Source: Dyadobacter endophyticus (GTDB taxonomy: Bacteria; Bacteroidota; Bacteroidia; Cytophagales; Spirosomataceae). From it: a stretch of 64,000 nucleotides of DNA. The DNA is taken from assembly GCF_014641595.1 (NCBI RefSeq), contig NZ_BMIA01000008.1, forward strand, positions 55,100 to 119,099, given 5' to 3'. The stretch's first letter is position 1. Every line of letters starts with the position of its first letter. Positions 60,984-64,000 of this stretch are shown here, in pieces. The position numbers were made by a program, and so were the translations under genes. Under the pieces are notes generated by a model. The model did no database searches and had not been told where the DNA came from. It saw only the letters and a list, made by a program, of their open reading frames with translations.

Positions 60984-63434
60984 ATGTCTATGTATGTCAT
61001 AAAGCGTGACGGCCGCCGCGAATCCGTGAAATTCGACAAGGTGACTGCCCGCATAGAGAAACTGAGCTACGGCCTGGACGCTGCTTATGTTCAGCCCGTG
61101 GAAGTAGCCAAGAAGGTTGTTTCCGGTATTTACGATGGCGTTACAACCGCCGAGCTGGATAACCTTGCTGCCGAAACCGCAGCTTCCATGACCACCAAGC
61201 ATCCGGATTATGCAATCCTGGCTGCCCGCGTCGCTATCTCAAACCTCCATAAGAACACATTGAAGTCGTTTTCGGCTACAATGAAGCGTCTTTATACATA
61301 TATAGATGCCAAAACCGGTGAAAATGCATCGTTGATCTCCAAGGAGGTTTACGAGGTGATCCGGCAGCATGCGTCGCTGCTCGACTCTACTATTATATAT
61401 GACCGCGACTATTCCTACGATTATTTCGGCTATAAAACCCTTGAAAAGTCGTATTTACTGAAAGTTGAAGGGAAAATTGTCGAGCGCCCGCAGCATATGC
61501 TCATGCGTGTAGCGATTGGTATCCACCAGGAGGATGTTCAGGCCGCAATCGAGACATATCATTTGCTTTCGGAAAAATGGTTTACCCATGCCACGCCTAC
61601 CTTGTTCAATGCAGGTACACCGAAGCCGCAAATGTCGTCATGCTTCCTGCTGACGATGAAGGAGGACAGTATCAATGGTATTTATGATACCCTTAAAAAC
61701 TGCGCGTTGATTTCGCAGTCGGCCGGCGGTATCGGTTTGAGCATTCACGACGTGCGTGCGACGGGTACATATATTAAAGGAACAAACGGGCAATCGAACG
61801 GTATCGTACCGATGCTCCGCGTGTTCAACGACACGGCGCGTTACGTGGATCAGGGCGGCGGCAAGCGCAAAGGTTCTTTTGCCATATATATAGAACCATG
61901 GCATTCGGATATCTTCGATTTCCTGGATCTGAAAAAGAACCACGGGAAAGAAGAGCAGCGTGCGCGCGACCTTTTCTATGCATTGTGGATTCCGGATTTG
62001 TTCATGAAGCGTGTGGAAGCGAATGACACCTGGTCGTTGTTCTGCCCGCACGAATGTCCGGGACTGGCGGATACGCACAGCGACGAATTCGAAAAACTGT
62101 ACGAACAATACGAGCGTGAAGGCAAAGCGCGCAAGACTATCAAGGCACAAGACCTCTGGTTCGCCATCATGGAGTCGCAGATTGAGACAGGTACGCCCTA
62201 TATGTTGTATAAGGATCATGCGAACAGCAAATCCAATCAACAAAACCTGGGTACCATCAAGTCTTCGAACCTTTGCACGGAGATCATCGAATATACTGCT
62301 CCCGACGAAGTAGCGGTTTGTAACCTTGCCTCCATCGCATTGCCGAAGTTTGTGGAGCAGGGGGCGGATGGGTTCCTGCGCTTCGATCATCAGAAATTGT
62401 ACGAGATCACGAAAGTGGTAACGCGCAACCTGAACAAGATTATCGACCTAAACTTCTATCCTGTTCCGGAAGCCGAGAAGAGTAACAAGCGCCACCGCCC
62501 GATCGGCATAGGGGTGCAAGGTCTGGCGGATGCATTCTGTATGATGCGCATGCCATTCGACTCCGATGAGGCACGCCAGCTGAACAAAGATATTTTCGAA
62601 ACGATCTATTACGGATCTATGGAAGCTTCGATGGAGCTCGCCATGCAGCACGGCCCTTACGAAACCTGGGCCGGCAGCCCAATCTCGCAAGGGGTGTTCC
62701 AGTTCGACATGTGGAATGTGAAACCCGAGAGCAAGCGCTGGAACTGGGAGAAGCTGAGAAAAGATGTAGTACAAAACGGTGTACGGAATTCATTGCTGCT
62801 CGCGCCAATGCCAACGGCGTCAACCAGCCAGATACTCGGCAACAACGAATGCTTCGAGCCATTCACTTCCAATATATATGTAAGAAGGGTATTGTCGGGA
62901 GAATTCGTGGTTGTGAACAAGTATCTCTTGAAAGACCTTGTGCGGCTAGGCTTGTGGAGCGAGGAGATGAAGAACAACCTCGTTCGCGCCAGCGGATCGG
63001 TACAAGCCATCCCGAACATCCCGGAGAACATCAAGGAGCTCTATAAAACAGCATGGGAGATCAAGCAGCGCAGCCTACTCGATATGTCGGCAGACAGAGG
63101 TGCATTCATTTGCCAGTCGCAGTCGCTGAATATCTTCATGGAAGAGGCGAATTTCGGCAAGCTGACTTCGATGCACTTCTATGCATGGAAAAAGGGTCTC
63201 AAAACCGGTATGTATTACCTGCGTACCCGTGCGGCGTCGGATCCGGTTCAATTCACCGTCAGCAAACAGGCCGAGCCGCAACTCGAACCTGCAATTGCCG
63301 TGGTGGCCGAGAAAGAACTGAACTACGCGCAATACGCGGAGGAGCACGCCAAGCCTGCAGCGCCGCGTGATAATCGCTCCGACATGCAATGCTCCCTCGA
63401 CGATCCGGAAGGATGCGAGGCTTGTGGATCGTAA
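60984..63434 (+). CDS. nrdA: Ribonucleotide reductase class Ia, alpha subunit
   Basis: 816 residues from ATG 60984 (MSMYVIKRDGRRESVKFDKV); a TTG 63 bases earlier would add 21 non-homologous residues. An N-terminal ATP-cone (1-90) indicates allosteric dATP control. Active-site parts: SSCFLLTMKEDS (redox Cys), NLCTEIIEYT (Asn, radical Cys, Glu), DEVAVCNLASIAL (second redox Cys), LAPMPTASTSQILGNNECFEP, and the C-terminal Cys pair in EGCEACGS that re-reduces the site. It makes dNDPs with NrdB (encoded at 30055). A terminator and an rRNA operon follow. Confidence 0.96.
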   Translation: MSMYVIKRDGRRESVKFDKVTARIEKLSYGLDAAYVQPVEVAKKVVSGIYDGVTTAELDNLAAETAASMTTKHPDYAILAARVAISNLHKNTLKSFSATMKRLYTYIDAKTGENASLISKEVYEVIRQHASLLDSTIIYDRDYSYDYFGYKTLEKSYLLKVEGKIVERPQHMLMRVAIGIHQEDVQAAIETYHLLSEKWFTHATPTLFNAGTPKPQMSSCFLLTMKEDSINGIYDTLKNCALISQSAGGIGLSIHDVRATGTYIKGTNGQSNGIVPMLRVFNDTARYVDQGGGKRKGSFAIYIEPWHSDIFDFLDLKKNHGKEEQRARDLFYALWIPDLFMKRVEANDTWSLFCPHECPGLADTHSDEFEKLYEQYEREGKARKTIKAQDLWFAIMESQIETGTPYMLYKDHANSKSNQQNLGTIKSSNLCTEIIEYTAPDEVAVCNLASIALPKFVEQGADGFLRFDHQKLYEITKVVTRNLNKIIDLNFYPVPEAEKSNKRHRPIGIGVQGLADAFCMMRMPFDSDEARQLNKDIFETIYYGSMEASMELAMQHGPYETWAGSPISQGVFQFDMWNVKPESKRWNWEKLRKDVVQNGVRNSLLLAPMPTASTSQILGNNECFEPFTSNIYVRRVLSGEFVVVNKYLLKDLVRLGLWSEEMKNNLVRASGSVQAIPNIPENIKELYKTAWEIKQRSLLDMSADRGAFICQSQSLNIFMEEANFGKLTSMHFYAWKKGLKTGMYYLRTRAASDPVQFTVSKQAEPQLEPAIAVVAEKELNYAQYAEEHAKPAAPRDNRSDMQCSLDDPEGCEACGS

Positions 63435-63457
63435 TTAAGGTTAAAATCACAATAGCG

Positions 63458-63490
63458 AAGAGGTGTCTGATCATAGGTCGGGCACCTCTT
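63458..63490 (+). terminator. nrdA terminator
   Basis: 8-bp stem AAGAGGTG (63458-63465) with CACCTCTT (63483-63490), followed by TCATTTT. The remaining ~250 bases to the rRNA promoter hold no gene that I can support. Confidence 0.6.
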
Positions 63491-63750
63491 TCATTTTCGG
63501 GCGTTGGTATTTTCAATCTTGGCGGCACCAGCGTTTCCACTTTCCATAATGGGATGTGGTAATACATTGCTGGTTGTGTTGTATTAATAAATGGAAAAAT
63601 TGGACGTGTTGGAATCAGCTTTCCGCCACTTGAAATAGGGTGAGAAAGGGAGGGGGAAAAACTTCAATTTTTTTCGAGTTGTAGCAATTTGTTTATCAAT
63701 CGGTTAGTGAGATTTTGGGAAAAAGATTACAAAATATTTGCGACTAGCAC

Positions 63751-63781
63751 TTGCATGTTAAAAATAAACCCTGCACTTTTG
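63751..63781 (+). promoter_or_regulatory. Probable rRNA operon promoter
   Basis: TTG (63751-63753), 20 bases, CACTTTTG (63774-63781), one base off TAnnTTTG. An A/T-rich stretch lies just upstream (63655-63745), as in strong rRNA promoters. The 16S start is about 155 bases downstream. Confidence 0.55.
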
Positions 63782-63849
63782 CACTCCCAATCGGGAATAA
63801 CGGTAACGAAAACGATCGGTACCACTAGTTCTGAGAAGATTCAGAGCAA

Positions 63850-63861
63850 AGTTCTTTGACA
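63850..63861 (+). promoter_or_regulatory. boxA-like antitermination site in the rRNA leader
   Basis: AGTTCTTTGACA resembles the boxA element (TGCTCTTTAACA in E. coli) and is a recurrent leader sequence in Bacteroidota rRNA operons. It lies about 80 bases before the 16S start. Confidence 0.55.
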
Positions 63862-63904
63862 TGATGAAGAGAGCAAGAAGATAGGTTCGTTAGAAACATT
63901 GGTC

Positions 63905-63920
63905 GGTTTCTTCGGAAACC
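63905..63920 (+). other. UUCG-capped hairpin in the rRNA leader
   Basis: GGTTTC (63905-63910), TTCG loop, GAAACC (63915-63920): a perfect 6-bp stem with the very stable UUCG tetraloop, 17 bases before the 16S start. It may take part in processing of the precursor. Confidence 0.5.
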
Positions 63921-63937
63921 AGACTGCAACAAAATTT

Positions 63938-64000
<63 letters not shown>

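Noticed and set aside
63259..63567. 102-codon minus-strand frame over the end of nrdA
   Set aside because: Mostly antisense to the conserved C-terminus of NrdA; no supporting features.

Overview
The window comes from a member of the Bacteroidota, most likely a Cytophagales/Spirosomataceae bacterium close to Dyadobacter. This genus guess is inference from gene content. The evidence seen is two SusC/SusD pairs, two further TonB-linked outer-membrane proteins, class-typical promoters (TTTG, 19-22 bases, TAnnTTTG), a LytS/LytTR-type two-component pair, and a Bacteroidota-type 16S rRNA 5' end in the last ~60 bases. Almost all of the window is ordinary chromosome: densely packed genes, many convergent pairs separated by or overlapping at bidirectional hairpin terminators, and no IS element, prophage, CRISPR array or tRNA that I could find.

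Layout. 1-9.2 kb: the N-terminal half of a BtuB-like TonB receptor (cut by the window edge), a divergent MocR regulator, a sugar-lactone/alditol oxidase, a TetR-ABC1-kinase operon, an AI-2E-family permease with a GNAT acetyltransferase, and an exported class II cyclic-nucleotide phosphodiesterase. 9.2-20.1 kb: a DUF72 protein, a mannose-6-phosphate-isomerase-like cupin, SusD and SusC, a GH130 mannosylglucose phosphorylase, a sodium:solute symporter and a divergent AraC regulator. Together these look like a locus for using beta-mannan-type disaccharides. 20.2-31 kb: housekeeping and scattered metabolic genes (ilvE, PduO-type adenosyltransferase, queA, tyrS, recX, nrdB), plus a GH43-type glycosidase, an FAD oxidoreductase and a Tat-exported phosphoesterase. 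31.3-34.3 kb: a small surface-glycan group (FkbM methyltransferase, GT4, GT2) with a possible gene remnant. 34.5-38.3 kb: CorA, a two-gene unit of unknown function (DUF6934-like plus an overlapping 54-codon gene), an MFS transporter, a YigZ protein and a tiny HigA-N-terminus-like protein. 38.3-43.4 kb: a second SusC/SusD pair without a glycosidase. 43.6-53.1 kb: uvrA, a lipoprotein, the LytS/LytTR pair, and an outer-membrane receptor with an unusual repetitive tail. 53.2-63.4 kb: hemC, a DUF2652 protein with a degenerate cyclase-like domain, a holB-retropepsin-rimK operon, a GlmU-like protein, zinc-independent L31, a Tat-exported TIM-barrel protein and nrdA. The window ends with the promoter, leader and first bases of an rRNA operon.

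No large defence or mobile system is visible. The best candidates for undescribed biology are small: the overlapping DUF6934-like/54-aa pair (35593-36199), the orphan HigA-N-like protein (38020-38184), the cyclase-like DUF2652 protein that keeps its metal-binding aspartates but has lost other active-site residues, a palindrome shared by the upstream regions of the separated nrdA and nrdB genes, and the DS-T-rich tail beyond the beta-barrel at 52654-53103.
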